Shown in pieces: positions 49,945 through 58,893 of a stretch of DNA of 64,000 nucleotides. The translations under genes were made by a program, and so were the position numbers. This DNA comes from Clostridia bacterium. GTDB taxonomy: Bacteria; Bacillota; Clostridia; Oscillospirales; Acutalibacteraceae. Positions within the stretch are counted from its first letter, which is position 1. The number at the start of each line of letters is the position of its first letter. The stretch lies in contig JAFRQQ010000002.1 of the NCBI GenBank assembly GCA_017428525.1, positions 124,001 through 188,000 on the forward strand. The letters are read 5' to 3'. The notes below the pieces were generated by a model. The model did no database searches. It saw only the letters and a list, made by a program, of their open reading frames with translations, and was not told the DNA's origin.

Positions 49945-50691
49945 TCAGTGAATCAGACGCAGCGAGAGCGCCAGCAGGCACTGACCGATATAATAAAGAT
50001 ACAGATTCGCCTTCTGCAGGCGCAGATCCTTCTCCTTGCGGAAGAAGGCGACGCAGAGCACCAGGTCCGAGGCGGCAAACAGCGTCGCGCCCGCCCGCAG
50101 CGTCAGCGTGGAGAATACCTGCATCGCCGCGCCGCCGCCGACGGCGGCTGCCACGCTGTAAGCCAGGCAGCACATGGTCAGCAGCATCCAGGCATACAAA
50201 GCGATCGGCAGGGACAGCAGCCCCATTTTCAGCTTGCACACGAAAAACAGCACGGCGATCACGACCGCGTCCAGCGCCAGCGCCAGCAGCAGAATATTGC
50301 GCAGGAAATGGCCGCCGGCGTCGCGCAGCGCGCTGTATTTCCGGAAAAACGCCAGCGCGAACAGCACGTGGCCGCCGAGGAAGAACAGCCCGCCCAGGCC
50401 GTAATTGACGGCCAGGTTCCCCAGCTTCGGCCAGCAGTGCAGGAACAGATCGCCGAGGAACGCGCAGCCGAACGCGCACAGCATCCACTGCGCATAGGGC
50501 GTCACGCCCTCCCCGCCTGCCAGGCACGCAAACAGCGCGGCAAGGCAGAAGCAGGCCGAGCACAGGAGCTTGCCGCCGAGCGTTCGCGCGCTCAGCGGGG
50601 TCTGCCGTTCGATCAGACCGACATAGCTGCGCAGGGCGAAGGCCTCCGCGCACAGGCAAAGAACGGATAACAGATTCAGCAGTTTCATCAT
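49945..50691 (-). CDS. YhhN/TMEM86-like membrane protein (lysoplasmalogenase family)
   Basis: 248 aa from the ATG at 50689-50691, which overlaps the upstream gene's stop (ATGA). About eight membrane helices; recognisable block GCAFLGDLFLHCW (about residues 75-87; the family's conserved S/GDxxL segment) and GHVLFALAFF (about 108-117), both typical of the YhhN fold, whose members include eukaryotic lysoplasmalogenase. Plasmalogens are common in anaerobic Clostridia, so a role in lyso-vinyl-ether lipid turnover is plausible but unproven. Its frame shift alternatives were rejected as lacking starts. Downstream gene pair of an uncharacterised TM protein. Confidence 0.65.
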   Translation of the reverse strand: MMKLLNLLSVLCLCAEAFALRSYVGLIERQTPLSARTLGGKLLCSACFCLAALFACLAGGEGVTPYAQWMLCAFGCAFLGDLFLHCWPKLGNLAVNYGLGGLFFLGGHVLFALAFFRKYSALRDAGGHFLRNILLLALALDAVVIAVLFFVCKLKMGLLSLPIALYAWMLLTMCCLAYSVAAAVGGGAAMQVFSTLTLRAGATLFAASDLVLCVAFFRKEKDLRLQKANLYLYYIGQCLLALSLRLIH

Positions 50692-51569
50692 GATGCAGAA
50701 TACAGCGTGCCGAGGCTCTGCGTCAGCGTGCGGCAAACGCTTTGGTATAAATAGGTTTCATAAACGTCCTTCTCGGCAACATTGACGGAAACGCTGCCGT
50801 TCTGAATGCTGGGGAAGACCTTGTGCTGTTCGCCGGTCAGACGGATGCGGTCCGTCTCCTTGTAGCCGTTGGCAAGCACGGTGTCCATCGCCGCACGCAG
50901 GTCGGCGCATTCCCCCTGGATCTCTTTGATTAGGTAGTTGAGCAGATAGCAGCTTTCGGCGTTTTCCACGCTGTCGGCAAAGACGATGATCTGCGCGTTC
51001 TGCGCCTCCCAGGCGTCGACCTTTGCCAGCTCATCCACTACGGTAAAGGCGGGATTCCGCCCGTTTTCGCTTTTGGTATACAGCCGGTTGATTTCGCCGA
51101 AGACGTCCATCGCGGAGAGCACGGTCGGCCGCAGACGCTCGTAATCATCCAGCAGATCCAGCAGCAATCCCGTGCGGTTGCGCACCTCCTCGGCCTGCGC
51201 CTTCGTATCCGCGTCCAGCGCGTCGCTGACGGAGAGCGCGTCCGCTTTTGCAAACCAGCCCTCCACCTTCTCACGGTCGAAATCGGAGAGCAGGGCGGGG
51301 TAGCCGTTGTTGATGTCCAGCCGCAGGTCGATGTAAGCCTCAAGCGCCTGCGCCCGGCTGCCGCCCGCGTGGCTGATCGTGTAGGCGGCGGAGCGGAAGT
51401 CGCCCTTGCCGATTTCGCGCTTTGCCGCGGCGCAGAGCAGGGGATTGCGCAGCAGCAGAACGCCGATGAGCACCGCCAGAAGCGCGCAGAGCACCGCAAC
51501 CGTCACAACAAGGGGCTTCCTTGCCGTGCGGCCCTGTTCGCCGGATGCGGGTTGTCTGCGTGCTGCCAT
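50688..51569 (-). CDS. Single-span membrane protein with a helical outer domain, function unknown
   Basis: 293 aa. A basic N-terminus (MAARRQPASGEQGRTARKP) and one membrane helix (VVTVAVLCALLAVLIGVLLL, residues about 20-39) give an N-in topology; the remaining 250 residues are outside and mostly helical with several Leu/Glu/Asp-rich segments (for example TGLLLDLLDDYERLRP). No family recognised. It sits 22 nt downstream of the serine hydrolase gene and overlaps the YhhN-like gene, so the three are likely one operon. Confidence 0.6.
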   Translation of the reverse strand: MAARRQPASGEQGRTARKPLVVTVAVLCALLAVLIGVLLLRNPLLCAAAKREIGKGDFRSAAYTISHAGGSRAQALEAYIDLRLDINNGYPALLSDFDREKVEGWFAKADALSVSDALDADTKAQAEEVRNRTGLLLDLLDDYERLRPTVLSAMDVFGEINRLYTKSENGRNPAFTVVDELAKVDAWEAQNAQIIVFADSVENAESCYLLNYLIKEIQGECADLRAAMDTVLANGYKETDRIRLTGEQHKVFPSIQNGSVSVNVAEKDVYETYLYQSVCRTLTQSLGTLYSAS

Positions 51570-51591
51570 GCCGGGCTCCTTTCGCCGGAGT

Positions 51592-53202
51592 TTATTGCTT
51601 CATCGTGCCGAGCAGCGGCATATCGATGATTTTTTCAAGCTGTTTCAACGCGATCGCGCCGCCCTTGCTGAGCAGCGGGGACGAGATGGAGGTGGTGACG
51701 GTGGTTTTCAGATTGTCGGCCAGCTGACTGATCGGCGGGCTGCATTCCGGGAACACCGTGACGCTGTTGCCCTTGAAGACCAGTGTCAGCCGGCGCTCGG
51801 AAATGGATTCCAGCGGACGCATCCGGAGCTCCAGTGAGTCGGGACCGATCCAGGCCGCCGAGGAAACGGCGGTGAAATCGATGCCGGCCACATGGATGCG
51901 GCTTTCGCGGCAGCTGCCGTCCATCCCGCAGAGGATGACGTTGTGAGTCTTGCCCTCATCCCAGGCGAGCGTGCAGGTGTCTTCGTCGAAATCCAGCACG
52001 AGATTGTTGATGTTGCCGCCGCGGTCCGCCGACATGTAGACAATGGCGATCGGCAGCATGGAGAGCGGCCAGCCCGCCGCGTTGAGCAGCGGATTTCTGT
52101 TGAGCTTGATGACCTTGCCCCGGATGAATTCTTCCAGCACGCTGTGCGGCAGCGCGGGCAGCGGCTCCATGGGGGAGAGCGTCAGCTCCTTGACGGGCAC
52201 GGCGTCCTCCGGCTTTTTGCGGCTCTTTTCGATGAAAGCGGCCGGGAAATGACGGAACAGGCAGTCGCGGCTCTTCTGCTCGTCGACCTCGCTCGCGGTC
52301 ATGACAACGACGGCGTTGTAATCCTCAAACACAATGCCGAACTGCGAAAACATGCCGTCCGCGCGGTAGCTGTTTTCCAGCGCGTTGCGCCAGAAGTAGT
52401 AGCCGTAGCCCCAGTGGGAATCCGCCAGCGCCTCCGGATGCTCATTCTCCACCTGCTTGGCCACAGCTTCCTTGGCATACCAGGCGGGAATGACCTGCTG
52501 CCCGGCGTAAACGCCGCCCTGCGCGAGGCAGAGCATGAAGCGCGCGAGCTCCTCCGTGGTGACGAACAGCCCCCAGCCGCCGGCCTCCAGCCCGTCGGGA
52601 TCATGCTCCCAGAAGGGCATACGTTCGATGCCCAGCGGCACGAGCAGGCGCGGCTGCAGATAATCGAGCACATGCTGCCCGGTCAGGCGGTAGATCATCG
52701 CGCAGCAGATGTAGGTGTTTTCGCTGACGTACTTCCAGCCCTCGCCGGGCGCAAAGCCCCACTTGGCCCGGAAGAAATCCTTCACCCAGTTGCCGCGGGT
52801 CTTATCGGTGATCACGCTGATGTCCTTGCCGGAGGTCATGGTCAGCAGATGCCGCACCGTCATCGCCTCGAGCAGCGGATCGGGTTTTTTCGGCCGGTAT
52901 TCGGGAAACAGGTCGATCACCTTGGTATCCAGCGAAAGCAGCCCCTCGTCAACGGCGAAGCCGATCGCCACGGACGTGAAGCTCTTGCTGACGGAATACA
53001 TGGTGTGCGGCGTGTCATGGTTGTAAGGCGCGCGGTAGCATTCGAGCGCCACCTTGCCCTCGCGCAGCACCATCAGAGAGTGCAGCTCGATTTCCTGCGC
53101 GTCGAAATCTTCGATCAGGCGTTTGAGCTCGGCGGAGCTCACGCCGACCTGCTCCGGAAACTGTGCGTGCGGGAGCGCTTTCGGATCTTTCTTATCTGCC
53201 AT
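51592..53202 (-). CDS. Beta-lactamase-fold serine hydrolase with C-terminal beta domain
   Basis: 536 aa from the ATG at 53200-53202 (GAGGG site 8 nt upstream; a GTG three codons earlier is possible). Class C beta-lactamase/DD-peptidase fold: SxxK as MYSVSKSF (catalytic Ser near residue 70), the Tyr motif as YVSENTY (about 164-170) and WGYGYYFWRN (about 265-274). No KTG-like motif is obvious, and there is no signal peptide, so it is probably a cytosolic esterase or D-peptidase-like hydrolase. The C-terminal ~190 residues are a separate domain. An extended -10 (TGGTATAAT) lies at 53301-53309 on the minus strand. Confidence 0.85.
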   Translation of the reverse strand: MADKKDPKALPHAQFPEQVGVSSAELKRLIEDFDAQEIELHSLMVLREGKVALECYRAPYNHDTPHTMYSVSKSFTSVAIGFAVDEGLLSLDTKVIDLFPEYRPKKPDPLLEAMTVRHLLTMTSGKDISVITDKTRGNWVKDFFRAKWGFAPGEGWKYVSENTYICCAMIYRLTGQHVLDYLQPRLLVPLGIERMPFWEHDPDGLEAGGWGLFVTTEELARFMLCLAQGGVYAGQQVIPAWYAKEAVAKQVENEHPEALADSHWGYGYYFWRNALENSYRADGMFSQFGIVFEDYNAVVVMTASEVDEQKSRDCLFRHFPAAFIEKSRKKPEDAVPVKELTLSPMEPLPALPHSVLEEFIRGKVIKLNRNPLLNAAGWPLSMLPIAIVYMSADRGGNINNLVLDFDEDTCTLAWDEGKTHNVILCGMDGSCRESRIHVAGIDFTAVSSAAWIGPDSLELRMRPLESISERRLTLVFKGNSVTVFPECSPPISQLADNLKTTVTTSISSPLLSKGGAIALKQLEKIIDMPLLGTMKQ

Positions 53203-53360
53203 CGGTTTCACCCTCGGCGCCGCATTGTCGCCGCGCCGTTCCTTTCCCTCAGAGTTTGAAGAAGCCGGCTTTGCGCAAACCTCTCCATAATAGATTCTTT
53301 ATTATACCATAAAGGAGAAAAAAAGAAAACCGTTCCGCAAAAAATTTTTTTAAAAAATAT

Positions 53361-53400
53361 CAAACAAATGTTTGCATTTTCTGAACATTTGTGCTATAAT
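53361..53400 (+). promoter_or_regulatory. lexA promoter with Gram-positive SOS boxes
   Basis: TTGCAT (53372-53377), 17-nt spacer, TATAAT (53395-53400). CAAACAAATGTTTG (53361-53374), a close relative of the CGAAC-N4-GTTCG box, overlaps the -35, and a weaker half-match GAACATTTGTGC lies in the spacer (53383-53394). This is the expected autoregulated layout. Confidence 0.85.
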
Positions 53401-53454
53401 GGGTCTGCAGGATGTGTATATGCGAAAAAAACAAGCAGAAATGAGGGCTTTCTG

Positions 53455-54045
53455 ATGAAACCGATCACACCCATCCAACAGCGCATTTATGAATTTCTGG
53501 TCGAAATGTCCAAGGAAAACATGAAGCCGACCGTGCGCGAGATCGGCGCCGCCGTCGGTCTGCGCTCCACCTCCTCGGTGCAGGCGAATCTGGATGCGCT
53601 CGAGGCCGCCGGCTATATCCAGCGCTCGCCGATGCTTAAGCGCTGCATTCAGATCGTCGGTCAGTCGGATCATGTGACACATGTGCCGCTGCTCGGCACC
53701 GTCACGGCCGGCATGCCGATCCTCGCGGTGGAGGAGATTGAGGGCTATCTGCCGTTTTCCATGCCCGGCGCGAGCGACAAGGAGCTGTTTGCGCTGCGCG
53801 TCAAGGGCGAAAGCATGCTCTGGGCCGGCATTCTCGACGGCGATATCGTCATCGTTGAGCGCACGCCGACCGCGAAAAACGGGGAAATCGTCGTCGCGCT
53901 GATCGAGGACGAGGCCACGGTCAAGACGTTCTACAAGGAAGACGGCCATTTCCGTCTGCAGCCGGAGAACGACGCCTATCAGCCGATCATTGTCAACGAG
54001 GTCGTGATCCTCGGCAAGGTGATCGCAAGCTACCGGTACTATTGA
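53455..54045 (+). CDS. lexA: LexA repressor
   Basis: 196 aa from the ATG at 53455 (GAGGG site). Winged helix-turn-helix N-terminus (MKPITPIQQRIYEFL; PTVREIGAAVGLRSTSSVQA) and the S24 protease-like C-terminus. Self-cleavage site Ala85-Gly86 in TVTAGMP; catalytic Ser120 in GESML (GESM instead of GDSM) and Lys157 in ATVKTFYK. RecA filaments trigger self-cleavage, inducing DNA repair genes. Two SOS-like boxes in its own promoter support autoregulation. Confidence 0.96.
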   Translation: MKPITPIQQRIYEFLVEMSKENMKPTVREIGAAVGLRSTSSVQANLDALEAAGYIQRSPMLKRCIQIVGQSDHVTHVPLLGTVTAGMPILAVEEIEGYLPFSMPGASDKELFALRVKGESMLWAGILDGDIVIVERTPTAKNGEIVVALIEDEATVKTFYKEDGHFRLQPENDAYQPIIVNEVVILGKVIASYRYY

Positions 54046-54100
54046 CCGTATATTTCCGCCGCGCCTGCGCACACTGATAAAAAAGAAAGAGGTGTGCGCA

Positions 54101-54538
54101 ATGATCGAACAGGATACCATTCGCCTTCTGCGTGAATGCGATGCGGGCGTCAAAATGGGGGTTTCCTCCATCGACGACGTGCTGGATTATATTCACACGG
54201 ACGCCCTGCACACGCTGCTGGGCAGCTGCAAGCTGGCGCATGAATCGCTCGGCGCCGAGATCACAACGCTGCTGGATTCCTACGGGGATGCCGGCAAGGA
54301 ACCCGCGCCGATCGCCAAGGGGATGTCGTGGATCAAAAGCAGCGTCAAAATGATCGTTTCGAGCGACGATGACGCGGCGGCGGCCGATCTGATGACGGAT
54401 GGCTGCAACATGGGCGTGAAATCCCTGAGCAAGTATCTGAATCAGTATGCGGCGGCGGATGAGGCCTCCAAAGGCATCGCCAGGCGGCTGATCTGCCTGG
54501 AATCGGATCTGGCAAAGGATCTGCGGGACTATCTCTGA
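54101..54538 (+). CDS. Helical ferritin-like/DUF2383-type small protein
   Basis: 145 aa from the ATG at 54101 (AAAGAGG site). Predicted all-helical: four long amphipathic helices with HTLLGSCKLAHESLGAEITTLL and ICLESDLAKDL segments. It resembles the DUF2383/PA2169 group of ferritin-like four-helix proteins, though I cannot place the metal ligands with certainty; the nearby HxxxH/E pattern is incomplete. No known role; it lies 55 nt after lexA but has its own ribosome binding site and is followed by an intrinsic terminator. Confidence 0.6.
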   Translation: MIEQDTIRLLRECDAGVKMGVSSIDDVLDYIHTDALHTLLGSCKLAHESLGAEITTLLDSYGDAGKEPAPIAKGMSWIKSSVKMIVSSDDDAAAADLMTDGCNMGVKSLSKYLNQYAAADEASKGIARRLICLESDLAKDLRDYL

Positions 54539-54548
54539 AAAATGCATT

Positions 54549-54600
54549 GCACCCGGAACGAGTCCGCTGTCTGCGGCGCCCGCTCCGGGTGCTGTTTTTT
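54549..54600 (+). terminator. Intrinsic terminator after the lexA-DUF2383 unit
   Basis: GCACCCGGA...GAG paired with CTC...TCCGGGTGC around a long loop, then TGTTTTTT. Confidence 0.85.
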
Positions 54601-54635
54601 GAATTGATTTTTCATGAAAACGCAGCCGGCAGGCC

Positions 54636-55307
54636 TTACCAAATAAAGGGGATGACCTTGTATTTCACGCGTGCGCGATACGCCGCGTACCCCTCCAGCC
54701 CTTCGAGCAGCACGGCTTCTTCATTGCGGATGCGTTTGGCAATGATCGGGATGTAGGCGAGCAGGATGACAAAGGAGAGCGGCGAGCCGAGCACGAAGCC
54801 CATCGAAAGGAAGAGCAGGAGCGTCGCGGCGTACATCGGATGCCGCACGACCCCGTAAAGACCGGTGTCAACGACGGCCTGGTGTTCCTGCACCTCGATG
54901 GTTCTGGAAAGATAGACGTTTTCGCGCAGGACCTCCGCATACATCGCGTAGGCAGCTAGAAACAAACCGGCGGCGACCAGGGCGACCCAACGCGGCAGCG
55001 TGATCCAGCCGAAGCGGCAATTCAGCCCGGCGACCACAAAGGCGGCCACGAACATCAGGCCGCTGAGCGCAAGCACCGCTTTCTGCTCCTGCTCTTCTTC
55101 TTTTGCGTGCAGCCGCTTTTCGAGCAGCGCGGGGTTCCGCACGAGCAGCACGATGCCGGCGAAAAACATGGGCACGAAGAGAATCAGGATCAGCAGCCAG
55201 CCGTTCCAGAACCGGAGGGTGCCGGCGGGCAGAAAGAGCAGCAGCCCCACAAGCAGAAGTCCGGCCAGGAATTTCCCGACCGCCTGAAAGAACAGTTTGG
55301 TTTTCAT
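54636..55307 (-). CDS. Isoprenylcysteine carboxyl methyltransferase-family membrane protein
   Basis: 223 aa from the ATG at 55305-55307 (GGAGG site); the longer fused frame is not used. About five membrane helices and the family's C-terminal signature VVDTGLYGVVRHPMYAA (about residues 145-161) followed by LLEGLEGYAAYRARVKYKVI (about 200-219; the G-x-x-Y-x-x-Y-x-x-x-V block). This is the SAM-dependent ICMT/PEMT membrane methyltransferase fold. In bacteria without protein prenylation the substrate is usually a lipid or small molecule; the exact one is unknown. Gene follows the TfoX-like gene by 13 nt. Confidence 0.85.
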   Translation of the reverse strand: MKTKLFFQAVGKFLAGLLLVGLLLFLPAGTLRFWNGWLLILILFVPMFFAGIVLLVRNPALLEKRLHAKEEEQEQKAVLALSGLMFVAAFVVAGLNCRFGWITLPRWVALVAAGLFLAAYAMYAEVLRENVYLSRTIEVQEHQAVVDTGLYGVVRHPMYAATLLLFLSMGFVLGSPLSFVILLAYIPIIAKRIRNEEAVLLEGLEGYAAYRARVKYKVIPFIW

Positions 55308-55320
55308 TGCGCGCACCTCC

Positions 55321-55638
55321 TCATCGTTTTGTCCGTTTCGGCGCGGGCAGCGCGTCAGCAACGGCGCGCACGAGCGTCTGCAGCAGCGCGCGGTCATCCG
55401 TATCCTCCACGAGCACCATCGGTTTTGCGCCGGGGTAGGGCAGCTCGCGCGGCGCATCCGGCAGCAGCGCCAGCGCGGGCGGCACGGGCTTGACGAGAAA
55501 GCGGTTGTCATAAAGTCCGCCGATGACCTTGCCCTGATAATATAAAATATATTCGCCCATCATCGCCCGGGATTCCACGCCGGGCAGATCGGACAGCTGA
55601 TCCAGGATATACTCCAGATAATCCTTGCTTGCAGGCAT
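55321..55638 (-). CDS. TfoX N-terminal domain protein
   Basis: 105 aa from the ATG at 55636-55638 (GGGAGGG site). Matches the TfoX_N fold: LEYILDQLSDL, AMMGEYILYYQGKVIGGLYD (about residues 25-44) and a C-terminal helix. TfoX/Sxy activates competence genes in Gammaproteobacteria, but stand-alone TfoX_N proteins in Firmicutes have no proven role. Probably one operon with the downstream ICMT-family gene. Confidence 0.85.
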   Translation of the reverse strand: MPASKDYLEYILDQLSDLPGVESRAMMGEYILYYQGKVIGGLYDNRFLVKPVPPALALLPDAPRELPYPGAKPMVLVEDTDDRALLQTLVRAVADALPAPKRTKR

Positions 55639-55747
55639 GACGATCCCTCCCGCTCTTTTTATAGCGCATTTTGCGGGGAAAGTAAAGGGAATTCCGCGAA
55701 AAACCGGAGTTGCCCGTGTGAAAACGAATGGTTGCACCGGCTGAGGA

Positions 55748-55776
55748 TTGACAAATTGCGGAAAACATGCTACAGT
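55748..55776 (+). promoter_or_regulatory. Promoter of the Ig-like secreted protein gene
   Basis: TTGACA (55748-55753), 17-nt spacer, TACAGT (55771-55776). Confidence 0.75.
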
Positions 55777-55808
55777 CAAAGCAGAAGAAAAAACAGGAGG
55801 GGATCTGG

Positions 55809-56282
55809 ATGAAACAACTGAAACGAATCGGCTGCGCATTGCTCGCGATTCTGCTGCTGCTCCCGCTGACGGCAGCAGCCGCAGAGGATGTGCCGCCGCT
55901 GGAATCACTCGACACGTCGGCCATCGACGGAAAACTCACAGCCTATCTCGGCGTGCCGACCTATTTCGTGGTCTATCCGGAGCCGCTGGAGGCTGAATCG
56001 CGGTTCGATGTCAGGAATGCCGTGATTACCTGCAGCGAGGAGGGCATTGTTGAGGCCGTGCCGGAGAAGGTGGAGGAATACCGCTTCGGCAACGTGAGCA
56101 TCACCGGGCTGAAGCTCGGCTCGACCGTTGTGACCGTCACGGAGCCGGAGAGCGGCGTTTCCTGCGCGGTTAAGGTCACGGTGGTGCCTGCCTTCGGCTA
56201 CCGCCTGCGCAACTTCATCAACTTTTTGAATTATCTGCCGTATTTCATCTTCATGCGCATCGCAAGTCTTTTTTACAAATAA
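55809..56282 (+). CDS. Secreted Ig-like (Big_2-type) protein with C-terminal hydrophobic tail
   Basis: 157 aa from the ATG at 55809; frames back to 55767 overlap the promoter. Signal peptide MKQLKRIGCALLAILLLLPLTAAA-A. Residues about 40-125 look like a bacterial Ig-like domain (VITCSEEGIVEAVPEK, ITGLKLGSTVVTVTEPESGV, VKVTVVP). The end is hydrophobic (NFINFLNYLPYFIFMRIASLF), probably a membrane anchor. Function unknown; surface adhesion or scaffolding is the usual inference for such domains. A perfect palindromic terminator follows. Confidence 0.75.
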   Translation: MKQLKRIGCALLAILLLLPLTAAAAEDVPPLESLDTSAIDGKLTAYLGVPTYFVVYPEPLEAESRFDVRNAVITCSEEGIVEAVPEKVEEYRFGNVSITGLKLGSTVVTVTEPESGVSCAVKVTVVPAFGYRLRNFINFLNYLPYFIFMRIASLFYK

Positions 56283-56301
56283 GAAGCTCTGAAAGCAGGA
56301 G

Positions 56302-56331
56302 CGCGCCCCTCTGCCGCGGCAGAGGGGCGCG
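56302..56331. terminator. Perfect palindromic hairpin between convergent genes
   Basis: CGCGCCCCTCTGCC / GGCAGAGGGGCGCG with almost no loop. Only TTTG follows on the plus strand; it separates the Ig-like gene from cysK. Confidence 0.7.
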
Positions 56332-56342
56332 TTTGTCATGCT

Positions 56343-57275
56343 TTACTCCGTAAACAACGGGGTGGAATAATAGCGGTCGCCGCTGTCCGGCAGCAGGGCG
56401 ACGATCACCTTGCCTTTGTTCTCCGGCCGCTGTGCCAGCGTGATCGCGCCGTGCAGCGCCGCGCCGGAGGAGATGCCCACGGAAATGCCCTCCTGCTTCG
56501 CGAGCAGCTTTGCGGCGGCGAAGGCCGCGTCGTTGTCGGCGGTGAGCACCTCGTCGTAGACCGCGGTGTTGAGCACCTCCGGCACGAAGCCCGCGCCGAT
56601 GCCCTGGATCTTGTGCGGACCCGCCTTGCCCTCGGAAAGGACCGGGGAGGCCGCCGGCTCCAGCGCCACGATTTTCACGGCCGGATTCTGCGCTTTCAGG
56701 TATTCGCCTACGCCCGTGACCGTGCCGCCCGTGCCGACGCCCGCAATGAAAATATCCACTTTTCCGTCTGTATCCCGCCAGATTTCGGGGCCGGTGGTTG
56801 CCCGGTGGATGGCCGGATTGGCCGGATTCACGAACTGCCCGGGAATGAAACTGTGCGGAATTTCCGCCGCGAGTTCCTCCGCTTTGGCGATCGCGCCCTT
56901 CATGCCCTTTGCGCCCTCGGTGAGCACCAGCTCCGCGCCGTAGGCCTTCAGGATGTTGCGGCGCTCCACGCTCATGGTTTCCGGCATGGTGAGGATGATG
57001 CGGTAGCCCTTCGCCGCGGCGATGGCGGCCAGACCGATGCCGGTGTTGCCGCTCGTCGGCTCGATAATCACCGAATCGGGCTGCAGCAGGCTTTTTTCCT
57101 CCGCGTCCTCGATCATCGCCTTCGCGATGCGGTCCTTGACGCTGCCGGCGGGATTGAAGTATTCCAGCTTGACCAGAAGCGTCGCCTCCAGCCCGAGCGC
57201 CCGTTCCAGATTTTTTACTTCGACCAGCGGCGTATTGCCGATGAGATCCAGGGTACCCTGATAAATTCTTGCCAT
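56343..57275 (-). CDS. cysK: Cysteine synthase (O-acetylserine sulfhydrylase)
   Basis: 310-aa PLP enzyme that makes cysteine from O-acetylserine and sulfide. PLP lysine K47 in PAGSVKDRI, the TSGNTG substrate loop (about residues 74-79), [12 protein letters not shown] (about 175-186, phosphate cup) and GISSGAAL near residue 262 are all present; length is typical of CysK. The ATG at 57273-57275 follows AAGGAGG. It is 39 nt downstream of metY and presumably under the same leader and Rrf2-type promoter. Confidence 0.94.
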   Translation of the reverse strand: MARIYQGTLDLIGNTPLVEVKNLERALGLEATLLVKLEYFNPAGSVKDRIAKAMIEDAEEKSLLQPDSVIIEPTSGNTGIGLAAIAAAKGYRIILTMPETMSVERRNILKAYGAELVLTEGAKGMKGAIAKAEELAAEIPHSFIPGQFVNPANPAIHRATTGPEIWRDTDGKVDIFIAGVGTGGTVTGVGEYLKAQNPAVKIVALEPAASPVLSEGKAGPHKIQGIGAGFVPEVLNTAVYDEVLTADNDAAFAAAKLLAKQEGISVGISSGAALHGAITLAQRPENKGKVIVALLPDSGDRYYSTPLFTE

Positions 57276-57314
57276 GAGAAGCTCCTCCTTGATATGATGT
57301 GAGTGAGTGCCGGC

Positions 57315-58595
57315 TCAGACGGCGGCAAAACCGCGGTCGAGATCGGCGATGATGTCGTCGATGTGCTCCGTGCCGATGGAAAGACGGATGGTGTTCGGCC
57401 GGATGCCCTGCTCCAGCAGCTCCGCTTCGGAAAGCTGGGAATGCGTGGTGGATGCAGGATGGATCACAAGGCTCTTGACGTCCGCCACGTTCGCGAGAAG
57501 CGAGAAGATCTGCAGGTTGTCGATGAAGCGCCAGGCCTCCGCCTGCCCGCCTTTGATTTCAAAGGTGAAGATGGAGGCGCCGCCGCGCGGGAAGAATTTT
57601 TCATACAGCGCGTGATCCGGATGGTCCGGCAGCGCGGGATGGTTGACCTTCTCCACCAGCGGATGCTGCGCGAGATAGGCCACGACCTTCGCGGTGTTTT
57701 CCGCGTGCCGCTCCAGCCGCAGGGAAAGCGTTTCCACGCCCTGCAGCAGCAGGAAAGCGTTGAAGGGCGAAATGGCGGCGCCGGTATCGCGCAGCAGGAT
57801 CGCGCGGATATAGGTCACGAATGCCGCCGGGCCGACCGCGTCATAGAAGGAAATGCCGTGATAGCTCGGATTCGGCGCGGCGATCTGCGGGAATCTGCCG
57901 CCCGCGCGCCAGTCGAATGTGCCCGCTTCCACGATCACGCCGCCCAGCGTTGTGCCGTGACCGCCGAGGAATTTGGTTGCCGAATGCACCACGACGTCTG
58001 CGCCGTGCTCGATCGGGCGGATCAGATAGGGCGTGCCGAAGGTGTTGTCGACCACCAACGGCAGGCCGTGGCTGTGCGCGATCTGCGCGATCGCGTCGAT
58101 GTCGGGAATATCGCTGTTCGGGTTGCCGAGCGTTTCCAGATAGATCGCGCGGGTGTTCTCCTGAATGGCGCTTTCTACCTCGGCAAGATTGTGCGCATCC
58201 ACAAAGGTGGTCTGAATGCCGTATTGCGGCAGGGTGTGGGAAAGCAGGTTGAAGCTGCCGCCGTAGATCGTCTTCTGCGCAACGACGTGGCCGCCGTTTG
58301 CCGCGAGCGCCTCAATGGCATAGGTGATTGCCGCCGCGCCGGAGGCGAGCGCGAGCGCAGCCGTGCCGCCCTCGAGCGCCGCGACGCGCTTTTCCAGCAC
58401 GTCCTGCGTGGAATTCGTCAGCCGGCCGTAGATGTTGCCGGCGTCCGCGAGACCGAAGCGGTCGGCGGCGTGCTGACTGTTGCGGAAAACATAAGACGTG
58501 GTCTGATAAATCGGAACGGCGCGGGCGTCCGTCGCGGGATCGGGCTGTTCCTGGCCGACATGGAGCTGCAAAGTTTCAAATCTGTATTCTGACAT
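57315..58595 (-). CDS. metY: O-acetylhomoserine sulfhydrylase / aminocarboxypropyltransferase
   Basis: 426-aa Cys/Met-metabolism PLP enzyme; the start at 58595 follows AAAGGAG, better than ATG codons further up. It directly sulfhydrylates O-acetyl-L-homoserine to homocysteine (MetY), and some members also act on O-acetylserine. Blocks: [52 protein letters not shown] and the PLP-lysine motif [16 protein letters not shown] (Lys in SATKF). With cysK downstream it feeds both cysteine and methionine synthesis. Its leader contains an attenuator-like structure (58663-58846). Confidence 0.92.
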   Translation of the reverse strand: MSEYRFETLQLHVGQEQPDPATDARAVPIYQTTSYVFRNSQHAADRFGLADAGNIYGRLTNSTQDVLEKRVAALEGGTAALALASGAAAITYAIEALAANGGHVVAQKTIYGGSFNLLSHTLPQYGIQTTFVDAHNLAEVESAIQENTRAIYLETLGNPNSDIPDIDAIAQIAHSHGLPLVVDNTFGTPYLIRPIEHGADVVVHSATKFLGGHGTTLGGVIVEAGTFDWRAGGRFPQIAAPNPSYHGISFYDAVGPAAFVTYIRAILLRDTGAAISPFNAFLLLQGVETLSLRLERHAENTAKVVAYLAQHPLVEKVNHPALPDHPDHALYEKFFPRGGASIFTFEIKGGQAEAWRFIDNLQIFSLLANVADVKSLVIHPASTTHSQLSEAELLEQGIRPNTIRLSIGTEHIDDIIADLDRGFAAV

Positions 58596-58662
58596 GATGG
58601 AAATCTCCTTTATCAATTTATTATTTTAAATGGAATGTTTTGATTCGGACGGTTCCCCGGAT

Positions 58663-58696
58663 AAAAAAACCGGGGGCTTTGTTCAGAAAGCTCCCG
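58663..58696 (-). terminator. Attenuator terminator before metY
   Basis: On the minus strand CCGGG-a-GCTTT / AAAGC-c-CCCGG hairpin (58696-58670) followed by seven T (58669-58663), 68 nt before the metY start. Its 5' arm TGCCCGGGAG (58699-58690) is fully complementary to CTCCCGGGCA within the leader ORF (58790-58781), giving an alternative antiterminator pairing. Confidence 0.85.
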
Positions 58697-58708
58697 GGCA
58701 AATGGCAA

Positions 58709-58846
58709 TCACATGCAGCGCGAACATCGCGCGGTGTGCAGGCGTGCGGCATGACCGCCGAACGCCCCGGCCATCGGTACTGCCCGGGAGATCAGCATTC
58801 GCCAACACATCGAAACGGATCTGCTGCTTCTGGCAAGCGTTGTCAT
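58709..58846 (-). CDS. Leader ORF (45 aa) in the metY-cysK transcript, candidate regulatory peptide
   Basis: An ATG at 58844-58846, preceded by a near-perfect AAAAGGAGG site, opens a 45-codon ORF that ends at 58709 with ...ARCSRCM. Cysteine codons occur at positions 14, 41 and 44, the last two just before the stop and the terminator. The reading frame has no similarity to a known protein that I recognise and is rich in Ala, Arg, Ser and Met. I read it as a Cys-sensing leader peptide; a small unrelated protein is the alternative. Its codons 18-22 overlap the antiterminator segment. Confidence 0.55.
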   Translation of the reverse strand: MTTLARSSRSVSMCWRMLISRAVPMAGAFGGHAARLHTARCSRCM

Positions 58847-58893
58847 GCGGTTCGCCTCCTTTTGTTTTTTCGCAGTTGCTGCGGATTGCCTGC

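Noticed and set aside
55321..55908. 195-residue minus-strand frame starting at 55908
   Set aside because: Only the last 105 residues from 55638 have a TfoX-like sequence and a ribosome binding site; the upstream part overlaps the divergent promoter.
58663..58893. T-box or S-box in the metY leader
   Set aside because: No AGGGTGGAACCGCG (T-box) and no GAAGCCCGGCAACC (S-box) core; leader ORF with attenuator fits better.
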